Both the position numbers and the translations under genes were made by a program. The notes under the pieces are model-generated. The model saw nothing but the letters and a program-made list of their open reading frames with translations. It ran no database searches and was not told the DNA's origin. Shown piece after piece: positions 1 to 7,197 of a DNA stretch of 9,607 nucleotides; positions within the stretch are counted from its first letter, which is position 1; each line of letters begins with the position of its first letter. The stretch spans positions 1 through 9,607 of the forward strand of contig DAXETX010000017.1 in NCBI GenBank assembly GCA_051155735.1, written 5' to 3'. This stretch comes from JASJCP01 sp051155735 (GTDB lineage: Bacteria > Cyanobacteriota > Cyanobacteriia > Cyanobacteriales > Xenococcaceae).

Positions 1-41
1 CGATCGCTTTAAAAAAGAGGGTTAACTTGAAAATCTCTAAA

Positions 42-76
42 AGCTAACAGCTAACACCTAATAGCTAATAGCTATA
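42..76. repeat. Tandem heptamer repeat array (AGCTAAC/AGCTAAT)
   Basis: Five consecutive 7-base units lie downstream of mltG: AGCTAAC, AGCTAAC, ACCTAAT, AGCTAAT, AGCTATA. Units differ by one or two bases. This resembles the short tandem heptamers common in cyanobacterial intergenic DNA. No terminator could be identified with confidence in the rest of the 1-138 spacer. Confidence 0.8.
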
Positions 77-138
77 AACCAGTTGACAAATAACACACAC
101 CCTTAACTTGTCACCAATACTTATTATGCTCTTGGTCG

Positions 139-1200
139 CTAATTATTTTGCGCATTACGTTCTTGGCGAATTTTTTTCGTAGCTGCTTCGTGTTCTGCTA
201 AGGTTTTACTAAAAACATGAGTGCCATCATAACGGGCGACAAAAAATAGGTATTCAGTACTCTCAGGATTGAGAGTGGCTTTGAGACTCGCTAGCCCAGG
301 AGAAGCGATCGCCGTGGGTGGTAAACCAGAATTACGATAGGTATTATAAGGGGATGGAGTTCTTACTTGAGCATAGGTTAGGGGTTGATCGGCGGTTTGT
401 CGAATGCCTAAACCATATTCTACTGTGGGGTCAGATTCTAACCGCATTCCCTGTTGTAATCTAGCAGTAAAAACTCCTGCAATTAGGTAGCGTTCTTGGG
501 GTACTACTGATTCTTTCTCGACGATACTCCCTAAAGTCACCCATTCTAACAGAGTGTAATCGGTATTGGCTTGTTGATATACAGGAAGGGCAATATTCTC
601 AAAGTTATCTAACATTGCGGTGATAATAGCTTGAGGATTGTTGGTGCGATCGCTACTTATTTTATAGGTATCAGGATACAAAAATCCTTCTAAATGGGGA
701 ATATCTGGCGGTAACCAGGGATATTCATCGTAGGGAAGCTTACTGGCTGCACTGACAAACTCTTCAGCCCTAAAATAACCTAAACTAGCAAAATACTCGC
801 CCATTTGCTGAATCGACCAACCTTCGGGGATGGTAAAGCGAGTTTGCATAATTTCGCCACGCCAAATTTGTTGCGCTATTTCGGGTAAGGTGGCTTGAGG
901 CGAAAGTAAATAAGTTCCTGCTTTAAAACCTCCTGTCGCATCTTGTTGGGTATGCCATTTTGTCCAAAGTTTCCAGGCGGTAGCAGATTCGATCAAACCT
1001 TGTTGCACTAATTTATTGCCGATCTGTTCGCCACTCATTCCCGATTCCACGATAAACTGAGTCGGTTGGGTTACTTCAGTAGCTACTGGTGCAGTCATAT
1101 TTTTCCACCATAACCAGCTACCGCCAATTCCTCCGCCTATAACGACGAACAAAAAACCAAAAAACCAGGGAAAGCGAGATTTTTTCTGAGCAAGTGCCAT
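139..1200 (-). CDS. mltG: Endolytic murein transglycosylase MltG
   Basis: MltG/YceG-family lytic transglycosylase (353 aa), which cleaves nascent glycan strands at the outer face of the inner membrane and so sets glycan chain length. The sequence shows a short basic N-terminus, one membrane anchor at about residues 12-32, and then a small LysM-like region (about 43-115) containing QFIVESGMSGEQIGNKL. The YceG catalytic domain follows, with EGFLYPDTY at 171-179, LGSIVEKES at 223-231 and LESDPTVEYG at 254-263. Glu228 in SIVEKE aligns with the catalytic Glu of the E. coli enzyme. The conserved segment SPYNTYRNSGLPP lies at 283-295. Length is normal for the family. The ATG start has no visible Shine-Dalgarno, like most genes here. 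It lies 59 bases downstream of the DUF3727 gene and is probably co-transcribed with it. Identification is secure. Confidence 0.96.
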   Translation of the reverse strand: MALAQKKSRFPWFFGFLFVVIGGGIGGSWLWWKNMTAPVATEVTQPTQFIVESGMSGEQIGNKLVQQGLIESATAWKLWTKWHTQQDATGGFKAGTYLLSPQATLPEIAQQIWRGEIMQTRFTIPEGWSIQQMGEYFASLGYFRAEEFVSAASKLPYDEYPWLPPDIPHLEGFLYPDTYKISSDRTNNPQAIITAMLDNFENIALPVYQQANTDYTLLEWVTLGSIVEKESVVPQERYLIAGVFTARLQQGMRLESDPTVEYGLGIRQTADQPLTYAQVRTPSPYNTYRNSGLPPTAIASPGLASLKATLNPESTEYLFFVARYDGTHVFSKTLAEHEAATKKIRQERNAQNN

Positions 1201-1223
1201 ATCAGTTGTCAGTTATTAAGTTG

Positions 1224-1264
1224 CTAATTAACCACTAATTAACAGCTAATAGTTAATAGTTAGC
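1224..1264. repeat. Degenerate repeats in the DUF3727-mltG spacer
   Basis: CTAATTAAC occurs twice with an 11-base period (1224-1232 and 1235-1243). It is followed directly by three heptamer units AGCTAAT, AGTTAAT and AGTTAGC (1244-1264). The array runs into the 3' end of the DUF3727 gene, so its TAA stop (1260-1262) lies inside a repeat unit. The heptamers match those at 42-76. Confidence 0.65.
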
Positions 1265-1841
1265 GATCGTCTAGCTCTTCAAACAATAATTCTTCTAAAA
1301 TTGGTTGAAAATTAGCTTCTTCTGGCGAAACTAGTTCCAGTTCCTCTTGGTCATTGTAACGAGCAAAAAATAATAAAGGAGTTAGAGGCGTATAAATCGA
1401 ATATTTTTGATCGGAATGATAAAAGCTAGCCAATAATTGCAATTCTTCAGGCTCTAACTCTCGATCTGCTTCATCTAGATTTAAGGTTAATAGTTTTTCT
1501 TCTTCAATCGGAGGTAATTCTCCTGTAGCCGTGAGAGTGTAAGCTGTATGCTTGAGAGTCAGATTATGTTCTGACAGTACCGCTTTGGCATTGGCAAAAA
1601 TTGCTGCAATTTCCACATCATCTTCTAGCATTACCGCTTCGGAATCTGCTGCCTCTGCTTCATCATCCCAACTAATGATCACAATAGGAATATCTATCGG
1701 CATTAAAAGTAAATAAACTGTGCCATCAGTTTCTAGAGAATGTTCGATATAACAATCAAGCGATCGCCCATTGGCATCTACAAGACTTATAGTATCCTCG
1801 TTGTCATAGGATTCTTTGTCTCCACGGAAATGAGATGACAT
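1260..1841 (-). CDS. DUF3727 domain protein (cyanobacteria/plastid family)
   Basis: A 193-residue acidic soluble protein, recognised from memory as the DUF3727 family, which occurs in cyanobacteria and plant plastids and whose biochemical role is not known to me. The N-terminal part (about 16-60) has the pattern ISLVDANGRSLDCYIEH followed by VYLLLMPIDIPIVII, resembling the beta-rich DUF1292-like fold. A very acidic linker (59-78) follows. The C-terminal half has the YSIYTPLTPLLFFAR segment at about 147-161 and ends in a Glu/Asp-rich tail (EELLFEELDDR). No signal peptide or membrane segment is visible. The start is ATG without a Shine-Dalgarno. The gene follows the aspS terminator and precedes mltG by 59 bases, so DUF3727 and mltG probably form one unit. 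The stop codon lies inside a heptamer repeat tract. The family call is fairly sure; function is unknown. Confidence 0.85.
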   Translation of the reverse strand: MSSHFRGDKESYDNEDTISLVDANGRSLDCYIEHSLETDGTVYLLLMPIDIPIVIISWDDEAEAADSEAVMLEDDVEIAAIFANAKAVLSEHNLTLKHTAYTLTATGELPPIEEEKLLTLNLDEADRELEPEELQLLASFYHSDQKYSIYTPLTPLLFFARYNDQEELELVSPEEANFQPILEELLFEELDDR

Positions 1842-1867
1842 AAACAGTTATTTGTAAACAGTTAATA
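1841..1867. repeat. Direct repeat TAAACAGTTA at the DUF3727 start
   Basis: TAAACAGTTA occurs at 1841-1850 and again at 1855-1864, a period of 14, which is twice the heptamer length seen elsewhere. The first copy begins with the last base of the ATG codon on the opposite strand, so the repeat occupies the position where a ribosome binding site would be. It appears to belong to the same repeat family as the arrays at 42-76 and 1224-1264. Confidence 0.5.
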
Positions 1868-1911
1868 GTACATAGAAATCTCTGTAAGTAAGCTAATAAT
1901 CTTACTCCTGG

Positions 1912-1926
1912 ATAACTATAAGTTAT
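1912..1926. promoter_or_regulatory. Palindrome ATAACT-ATA-AGTTAT upstream of DUF3727
   Basis: This perfect 6-bp inverted repeat with a 3-base centre lies about 70 bases upstream of the DUF3727 start, in the 206-base spacer after the aspS terminator. It could be a dimeric regulator site or simply back-to-back heptamer units, since each arm contains AGTTA. No clear -35/-10 pair could be assigned around it. Confidence 0.25.
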
Positions 1927-2000
1927 AAATTATCAGTTAATAGACACCCTTTTGCTTTTGATTAGAAAATTGAATACTTACTAGTTTTCGGATATTAGCT

Positions 2001-2036
2001 AAAAAACCAGGAGAAACCTCAAAAATCGGTTTCTCT
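2001..2036 (-). terminator. Intrinsic terminator of aspS
   Basis: Read on the minus strand, the aspS stop codon is followed after 12 bases by an 8-bp perfect stem GAGAAACC / GGTTTCTC (2035-2028 with 2018-2011) and a 9-base loop. Then come CTGG and a run of six T (2006-2001). The stem is short and the T-run starts four bases after it, so efficiency is uncertain. The position immediately downstream of aspS fits a factor-independent terminator that separates aspS from the DUF3727-mltG unit. Confidence 0.72.
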
Positions 2037-2047
2037 AGTCTTATTGA

Positions 2048-3835
2048 TTATTTTTTGAGTTGATAAGTAGATTTCACCTGTAACTCTTGGAGTTGTTTTT
2101 CAGCTACTGTAGCTGGTGCTGCGGTTAACAGACAGCTTGCTTGTTGGGTTTTGGGGAAAGCAATCACATCCCGAATTGACTCTTCTTGTGCTAGTAACAT
2201 TACCAGACGATCTAAGCCGTAAGCAATACCGCCGTGGGGTGGCGTACCATATTCAAAGGCTTCGAGGAGAAAGCCAAATTTGGCATTAGCTTCTTCAGGA
2301 GATAAACCGATGGTAGCGAACACTTTTTCTTGAATTGCTTTTTGATAAATGCGGAGACTTCCGCCACCAATTTCTATGCCGTTAAAAACTAAATCATAAG
2401 CTTGCGCCCTCGCAGTTTTGAGATCGTTAAGATCTTCAGGATAAGGGGCGGTAAAGGGGTGATGGAGTGCTTCTAAGCGTTGTTCTTCAGCATTCCATTC
2501 AAACATGGGAAATTCGGTAATCCAAAGCAGGTTAAGTTTGTTGTGGTCAATTAAGTTTAATTCTTTAGCCACAAATAACCGCAACCGATCTAAAGTTTTA
2601 TTGACTGTATCGGTATCTCCTGCCCCAAACAGCAGTAAATGACCAGGTTTTGCCCCTGTTTTGGCTAATAATTCTTGTTTTTGAGCTTCTGTGAGGTTAT
2701 CTTTAATTGCGCCAATAGTATCTATTTCGTTATCCGCTCTAACTCTAATATAAGCAATACCTTTAGCTCCTGCTGCTACAGCTTCGTTAAAAATATCGCC
2801 TTTGGGTTTAATTCTGACATTAGAAATCGTCTCATTACCGTTGGGGATGGGTAAAACTTTCACGACTCCACCACTAGCTACCGCCCCAGAAAAGACTTTA
2901 AATCCGCTATCTTTAACGATTTCCGAGACATCGATCAATTCTAAACCAAAACGGGTATCGGGGCGATCGCTGCCATATTTAGCCATCGCTTCAGCATAAG
3001 TCAAACGGGGAAAAGGACGGGGTAAATCAATCCCTTTTACTACCTTAAAGATATGACAAACTAAAGCTTCATTTAGTGCGATAATCTCATCTGTGGACAT
3101 GAAACTCATTTCGAGATCCAGTTGGGTAAATTCTGGCTGTCTGTCGGCGCGTAAGTCTTCATCCCGAAAACAGCGGGCGATCTGATAATAGCGATCGCAT
3201 CCTGATACCATTAATAACTGTTTAAATAACTGTGGTGATTGAGGCAAAGCATACCACTCTCCAGGATTTACCCTAGAAGGAACTAAATAATCCCTTGCTC
3301 CTTCAGGGGTAGAACGAGTTAAGATGGGAGTCTCGATTTCGATAAAGTTTTCTTGATCTTCTAAGAAACGGCGCATCGCTTTAACTACTTGATGGCGCAG
3401 TTGTAAATTCCGTACCATGCGATCGCTTCTTAAATCTAAGTAACGATATTTGAGACGCAAATCTTCCCTCACAGATTCATATTCAGCAGTACATACGGCA
3501 AAAGGAAGTTGTTGATCTACGCTGTTGAGTAATTCAATGGTATCAGCATAAATTTCGACTTCTCCTGTGGGTAACTTAAGATTAAGAGATTCTTCAGGAC
3601 GTTGGGAAACTTGACCGATAATTTTAACTACATATTCACTACGGAGAGAACCAGCATTATCATAAGAATCGGGAGTACGTTGGGGATCGCTGACAATTTG
3701 GACTGTACCAGTGCGATCGCGTAAATCAATAAAAATTACCCCGCCGTGATCGCGACGCCGATTTACCCAACCGTATAGAGTAACAGTTTTTCCGATATCT
3801 GCTGCCCGCAGTTCTCCGCAATAATGAGTTCTCAT
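2048..3835 (-). CDS. aspS: Aspartate--tRNA ligase (AspRS)
   Basis: Class II aminoacyl-tRNA synthetase charging tRNA-Asp in the cytoplasm (595 aa, normal bacterial length). Residues 1-105 are the OB-fold anticodon-binding domain (YGWVNRRRDHGGVIFIDLRD). Motif 1 is near 164-185 (FIEIETPILTRSTPEGA). Motif 2 is near 221-240 (RCFRDEDLRADRQPEFTQLD). The bacterial GAD insertion domain occupies roughly 285-415. Motif 3 is GIAYGLDRL at 536-544. I chose ATG at 3835 (MRTHYCGELR), the usual start of the family; a TTG 15 bases upstream at 3850 is in frame but would add an atypical five residues. His30 in RRRDHGG matches the residue found in non-discriminating AspRS such as that of Pseudomonas, but the second diagnostic position (a Gly there) is Glu82 here. 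tRNA specificity therefore cannot be read from sequence. An intrinsic terminator follows 12 bases after the stop. Confidence 0.97.
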   Translation of the reverse strand: MRTHYCGELRAADIGKTVTLYGWVNRRRDHGGVIFIDLRDRTGTVQIVSDPQRTPDSYDNAGSLRSEYVVKIIGQVSQRPEESLNLKLPTGEVEIYADTIELLNSVDQQLPFAVCTAEYESVREDLRLKYRYLDLRSDRMVRNLQLRHQVVKAMRRFLEDQENFIEIETPILTRSTPEGARDYLVPSRVNPGEWYALPQSPQLFKQLLMVSGCDRYYQIARCFRDEDLRADRQPEFTQLDLEMSFMSTDEIIALNEALVCHIFKVVKGIDLPRPFPRLTYAEAMAKYGSDRPDTRFGLELIDVSEIVKDSGFKVFSGAVASGGVVKVLPIPNGNETISNVRIKPKGDIFNEAVAAGAKGIAYIRVRADNEIDTIGAIKDNLTEAQKQELLAKTGAKPGHLLLFGAGDTDTVNKTLDRLRLFVAKELNLIDHNKLNLLWITEFPMFEWNAEEQRLEALHHPFTAPYPEDLNDLKTARAQAYDLVFNGIEIGGGSLRIYQKAIQEKVFATIGLSPEEANAKFGFLLEAFEYGTPPHGGIAYGLDRLVMLLAQEESIRDVIAFPKTQQASCLLTAAPATVAEKQLQELQVKSTYQLKK

Positions 3836-4061
3836 ATTCCCACTAGACAAATAAATATTTTAAATACAGCGTTCTTTAGATTAACAGATATTTAGTAGCC
3901 CTTCCATGTAACATTCATCAGCTACTTAGCAATGAGAGATAATTGCAAAATTTAGCTTAAATTTGTGAGGTTATTCGCTCTAATTAAAGCTAAAAGTTGG
4001 AAAAGTTTGCCATATTGGATTATATATTTCTAATTTCAGCCAGATATTCCGATTTATTGTG
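3836..4061. other. Divergent intergenic region aspS / ydcF-like gene
   Basis: This AT-rich spacer must hold the promoters of both divergent transcription units. A plus-strand candidate for the YdcF unit is TTGGAA (3997-4002), an 18-base spacer and TATATA (4021-4026), placing the start about 30 bases before the gene. A perfect dyad AAATTTA-GCT-TAAATTT lies at 3948-3964, roughly midway, and could be an operator. No convincing -35/-10 pair was found for aspS, and no small gene or RNA was recognised. Confidence 0.4.
3997..4026 (+). promoter_or_regulatory. Possible promoter of the ydcF-uma2-bestrophin-trpC run
   Basis: TTGGAA at 3997-4002, an 18-base spacer and TATATA at 4021-4026 give a weak sigma-70-type match. 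The predicted start would fall near 4033, about 30 bases ahead of the first gene. In such AT-rich DNA this match could arise by chance. Confidence 0.3.
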
Positions 4062-4643
4062 ATGTTTTTTGATTCTTCCCCTCAAAAGTCTCCTAGATAT
4101 CTTGGTAAACTCCTTAATCCTTGGCGATGGTTACTCTTACTAACCCTAGGAATAACTTGCTATCTCGGCTATCGAGAAGTTCAAAGTTATTTAATTCAAC
4201 CTGAAGCTGTCTTAGTTTTGGGGGGACATGAAACACGAGAAAAGTTTGCAGCGGAATTAGCGCAAAAGCATCCAGAGTTGCCGATTTGGGTTTCTTCTGG
4301 TAGTCCCCAACACTATGTTAAACAAATTTTTGCTACCAGGGGAATTAATGGCGATCGCCTACATCTAGATTATCAAGCCAGTGATACTGTCACTAACTTT
4401 ACCACTTTAGTAGATGAACTCAAAAGTCAGGGAATCGATAGCGTCTATCTCATTACTTCTTCTAATCATATGACTCGCGCTCGTATAATTGGAGAAATTG
4501 TCTTTGGTAGTCGCGGTATTGTACTTAAACCGCTACCCGTACCTTCTGACTCCCCATCTGAACCCCTAGAAAAGTGCTTTAGAGATGGTGCTAGAGCAAT
4601 TATTTGGTTAGCAACAGGACATACGTTATCCCTTAATAAATAA
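4062..4643 (+). CDS. YdcF family protein (DUF218), membrane-anchored
   Basis: A 193-residue protein of the YdcF/DUF218 family, whose members include the SanA/ElyC envelope proteins; the exact activity is unknown. One N-terminal membrane segment at about 22-37 (WRWLLLLTLGITCYLGY) is followed by the DUF218 Rossmann-like domain. That domain begins PEAVLVLGGHETREKFAAELA (47-67), with WVSSGSP at 76-82, DSVYLITSSNHMTRA at 126-140 and CFRDGARAIIW at 172-182. The pattern LGG followed by SSG and SSNHMTRA is characteristic. I used ATG at 4062; the preceding codon (4059) is GTG and could serve as an alternative start one residue earlier. It is the first gene of a plus-strand run and lies 12 bases before the Uma2 gene. 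Confidence 0.88.
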   Translation: MFFDSSPQKSPRYLGKLLNPWRWLLLLTLGITCYLGYREVQSYLIQPEAVLVLGGHETREKFAAELAQKHPELPIWVSSGSPQHYVKQIFATRGINGDRLHLDYQASDTVTNFTTLVDELKSQGIDSVYLITSSNHMTRARIIGEIVFGSRGIVLKPLPVPSDSPSEPLEKCFRDGARAIIWLATGHTLSLNK

Positions 4644-4655
4644 TATTTTAAAACT

Positions 4656-5291
4656 ATGTTATTGGAACTCAAAAAAATTATTGTTCCTCCAGGACAAACT
4701 ATCTTATTAAAAGATATTGATTGGTCTGATTTTGAAGCAATTTTAGCAGAATTAGGAGAAAAGCGAGCTTCTAGAGTCGCATATGACCGTGGAACTTTAG
4801 CTATTATGACCCCGTTACCAGAACACGAAGTAAATAAAGTTTTAATTACTAACTTAGTAGAGATTCTCTTAGAAGAATTAGACATTGAATTTTGGTCTTT
4901 AGGTTCGACAACTTTTAAAAGTCAAATTATGCTCCAAGGTATCGAACCAGATAATTGTTTTTACATTGAACATGAATCCGCAATACGAGGCAAAGATCGT
5001 CTCAATTTAACTGTCGATCCTCCGCCAGATTTAGCTATTGAAGTAGAAATTACTTATCGCAGTAATCCCAATATTTATGCTACTTTAGGCGTTCCTGAAT
5101 TGTGGCAATTTACTCAAGGAAAGTTACAAATCAAACTGTTACAAAATGGTTTATATATTGAATCTAACTCTAGTCCTCATTTTCCCAACTTCCCAATAAT
5201 AGAGATAATTCCTAAATATTTAGTAAAAGCCAAAAATCAAGGACGAAATAAAACGATTAAAGAATTTAGACGGTGGGTACGTCAGAGGTAA
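4656..5291 (+). CDS. Uma2 family (PD-(D/E)XK fold) putative endonuclease
   Basis: A 211-residue protein of the Uma2 family, very abundant in cyanobacteria and assigned to the restriction-endonuclease-like fold; no physiological substrate is established. Family features seen are RVAYDRGTLAIMTPLPEHE at 40-58, EPDNCFYI at 97-104, PPPDLAIEVEIT at 122-133 and YATLGVPELWQF at 141-152. Candidate metal-binding residues are Glu57, Asp99, Asp125 and Glu129. The Lys that many Uma2 proteins carry just before the Y...GVPEYW segment is absent here (SNPNIYATLGVPELW), so catalysis cannot be assumed. The C-terminal 25 residues are basic (KAKNQGRNKT...RRWVRQR). The ATG lies 12 bases after the YdcF stop with no Shine-Dalgarno. 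It is not paired with an obvious antitoxin. Confidence 0.85.
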   Translation: MLLELKKIIVPPGQTILLKDIDWSDFEAILAELGEKRASRVAYDRGTLAIMTPLPEHEVNKVLITNLVEILLEELDIEFWSLGSTTFKSQIMLQGIEPDNCFYIEHESAIRGKDRLNLTVDPPPDLAIEVEITYRSNPNIYATLGVPELWQFTQGKLQIKLLQNGLYIESNSSPHFPNFPIIEIIPKYLVKAKNQGRNKTIKEFRRWVRQR

Positions 5292-5333
5292 AAGGTTACA
5301 GAGACTAGTATTGCTGAGTCAAAAAATGGGTCA

Positions 5334-6278
5334 ATGATCGATCAAAAAAAATTAAAATATCAGCGAAATCGCGAAGAAAAAGAATGGTTCAAAATAGTTA
5401 CTCAAATTCGTTGTTCGGTCATACCTGCTATTTTTTTACGAGTTTTAATTTGTAGTTGTTTCAGTTTAGTTATTTCAATTCTTTATATTTTAGAATTTAA
5501 GGTTGCTTTACCTGTTTTAAGTAGTGTTGTTCCTAGTATCGTTTTAGGTTTATTGTTAGTTTTTCGTACCAATACTGCTTATGAAAGATTTTGGGAAGGA
5601 CGAAAACTTTGGGGAACTTTAGTTAATACAGTGCGTAATTTGGCTCGTCAAATTTGGGTATCTATTGCCGAAAATCATGAAAGCGATCGCCTGGATAAAA
5701 TTGCTGCTTTAAGATTGTTAATTGCTTTTGCTGTTGCCACAAAATTACACTTACGGAGTGAAACAGTTAATCATGAATTACAGCATTTAATGCCAAAAAA
5801 ACATTGGCAAAAATTACAAAATATGAATAATCCGCCCCTAGAAGTAGCTTTTTGGCTGGGTAATTATCTGCAAGAACAATCCGAATTAAAAAATATTGAT
5901 AGTTATCAAAAAATTGCGATGTTTAAGTTACTCGATGTTATGACTGATGTTTTGGGTGGTTGTGAAAGAATCTTGAAAACACCAATTCCTCTAGCTTATT
6001 CGATTCATCTCAAACAACTATTATTAATTTACTGTTTTACTTTACCATTTCAGATTGTTAGTGAGTTAACTTGGTGGACAGCACCGATAGTAGCAATTAT
6101 TAGTTTTACTGTATTTGGTATTGAAGAAATTGGTATCGAAATTGAAAATCCTTTTGGCTACGATATCAATGATTTACCTTTAGATAATATTTGTCGTACT
6201 ATGGCAATAAACATTGAGGATTTAATTAGTTTAGCTCCTTGCACGAGACAATGGAATAATATAAATTCTGAAGAGTAA
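5334..6278 (+). CDS. Bestrophin-like anion channel family membrane protein
   Basis: A 314-residue bestrophin/UPF0187-family protein. The family forms pentameric anion channels; plant thylakoid members conduct chloride and algal ones are tied to bicarbonate supply, but the ion here is unknown. Signatures seen are a hydrophobic segment at about 30-53, VPSIVLGLLLVFRTNTAYERFWEGRKLWG within 66-94, PIPLAYSIHLKQLLLIYCFTLPF at 217-239, a further membrane segment at about 247-263, and FGIEEIGIEIENPFGYDINDLPLD at 261-284. The last segment is the conserved acidic motif of the family. Length is typical of bacterial members. The ATG start overlaps the stop of a three-codon reading frame (ATG GGT CAA TGA from 5326), probably chance. 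The gene is 42 bases after uma2 and 22 before trpC. Confidence 0.9.
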   Translation: MIDQKKLKYQRNREEKEWFKIVTQIRCSVIPAIFLRVLICSCFSLVISILYILEFKVALPVLSSVVPSIVLGLLLVFRTNTAYERFWEGRKLWGTLVNTVRNLARQIWVSIAENHESDRLDKIAALRLLIAFAVATKLHLRSETVNHELQHLMPKKHWQKLQNMNNPPLEVAFWLGNYLQEQSELKNIDSYQKIAMFKLLDVMTDVLGGCERILKTPIPLAYSIHLKQLLLIYCFTLPFQIVSELTWWTAPIVAIISFTVFGIEEIGIEIENPFGYDINDLPLDNICRTMAINIEDLISLAPCTRQWNNINSEE

Positions 6279-6300
6279 TATTTAAATTTAATTTTTACAA

Positions 6301-7197
6301 ATGCAAATTAGAAGAATTAATCCAAATCCGCAAGTTAATACAGGAGAAGTAGTTTATCAGAGTAATATTCCCAATTCTCAACCGCAGCATATTTTAGAAG
6401 AAATTGTTTGGTATAAAGAAGCCGAAGTGGCACAGATGCGCGATCGCCTACCGCTGTTAAAACTACGTCAACAAGTTGCTACTGTTGAACCGCCTCAAGA
6501 CTTTTTAGCTGCTTTAAAAAATGGTAAAACTCATCCAGCTTTAATTGCTGAAGTTAAAAAAGCATCTCCTTCTAAAGGAATTATCCGAGAAGATTTTAAC
6601 CCAGTGGCGATCGCTAAATCTTATGAAGCTGGTGGTGCGAGTTGTCTTTCGGTTTTAACCGATCGTAAATTCTTTCAAGGTAGCTTTGATAACTTAAACT
6701 TATTGCGTCAAGCTGTCTCTCTTCCTTTATTATGCAAAGAGTTTATTATTTATCCTTATCAGATTTATTTGGCTCGCGCTAAAGGTGCAGATGCGGTATT
6801 ATTGATTACAGCTATTTTAAAAGATCAAGATTTAAACTATTTTGTTAAAATTACTCAATCTTTGGGAATGAGTGCTCTAATTGAAGTTCATACCTTAGAA
6901 GAGTTGGAGCGAGTTTTGGCTATTGAGGGAGTAAATTTGATTGGCATTAATAATCGCAATTTAGCTGATTTTTCGGTTAGCTTACAAACAACTCAAGAAA
7001 TTTTAGCTGCGAGAAAAGACGACTTAAAAGCCAGAGATATCTTAGTCGTAAGTGAGTCAGGAATACATACTAGTGACGACCTCAAATTGGTCAAAGATGC
7101 AGGAGTAAAAGCCGTTTTAATCGGAGAATCTTTAGTTAAACAAACTAATCCAGAAGTAGCAATTAAACAACTTTTTTCTGCAACAACAGATCGATAA
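6301..7197 (+). CDS. trpC: Indole-3-glycerol phosphate synthase
   Basis: TrpC converts CdRP (1-(o-carboxyphenylamino)-1-deoxyribulose 5-phosphate) to indole-3-glycerol phosphate, the fourth step from chorismate to tryptophan, in the cytoplasm. The 298-residue protein is longer than the usual 250-265 because of an N-terminal extension of about 30 residues, typical of cyanobacterial TrpC. The (beta/alpha)8 barrel carries the expected catalytic and phosphate-binding residues: Glu84 and Lys86 in AEVKKASPSKG, Lys146 in LCKEFI, Glu195 in ALIEVHTLEE, Asn218 in GINNRNL, Glu252 and Ser253 in VSESGI, and AVLIGES at 271-277. No other trp gene is in the window, so it is dispersed. It is the last gene of the plus-strand run, and its final 35 bases overlap the end of the convergent UPF0104 gene, leaving no room for a private terminator. 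Confidence 0.97.
   Translation: MQIRRINPNPQVNTGEVVYQSNIPNSQPQHILEEIVWYKEAEVAQMRDRLPLLKLRQQVATVEPPQDFLAALKNGKTHPALIAEVKKASPSKGIIREDFNPVAIAKSYEAGGASCLSVLTDRKFFQGSFDNLNLLRQAVSLPLLCKEFIIYPYQIYLARAKGADAVLLITAILKDQDLNYFVKITQSLGMSALIEVHTLEELERVLAIEGVNLIGINNRNLADFSVSLQTTQEILAARKDDLKARDILVVSESGIHTSDDLKLVKDAGVKAVLIGESLVKQTNPEVAIKQLFSATTDR

Noticed and set aside
42..76. Possible CRISPR-like array
   Set aside because: The units are contiguous 7-mers without spacers, far too short for CRISPR repeats.
2802..2999. 65-codon plus-strand reading frame inside aspS
   Set aside because: Antisense to the GAD domain region of aspS; a shadow of a strongly conserved gene.
3836..3850. TTG start for AspRS adding five residues
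   Set aside because: The MRTHYCGELR start at 3835 matches the normal N-terminus of the family.
4466..4885. 139-codon minus-strand reading frame across the YdcF/Uma2 junction
   Set aside because: It is antisense to two well-supported genes, has no family resemblance, and its composition is that of a shadow frame.
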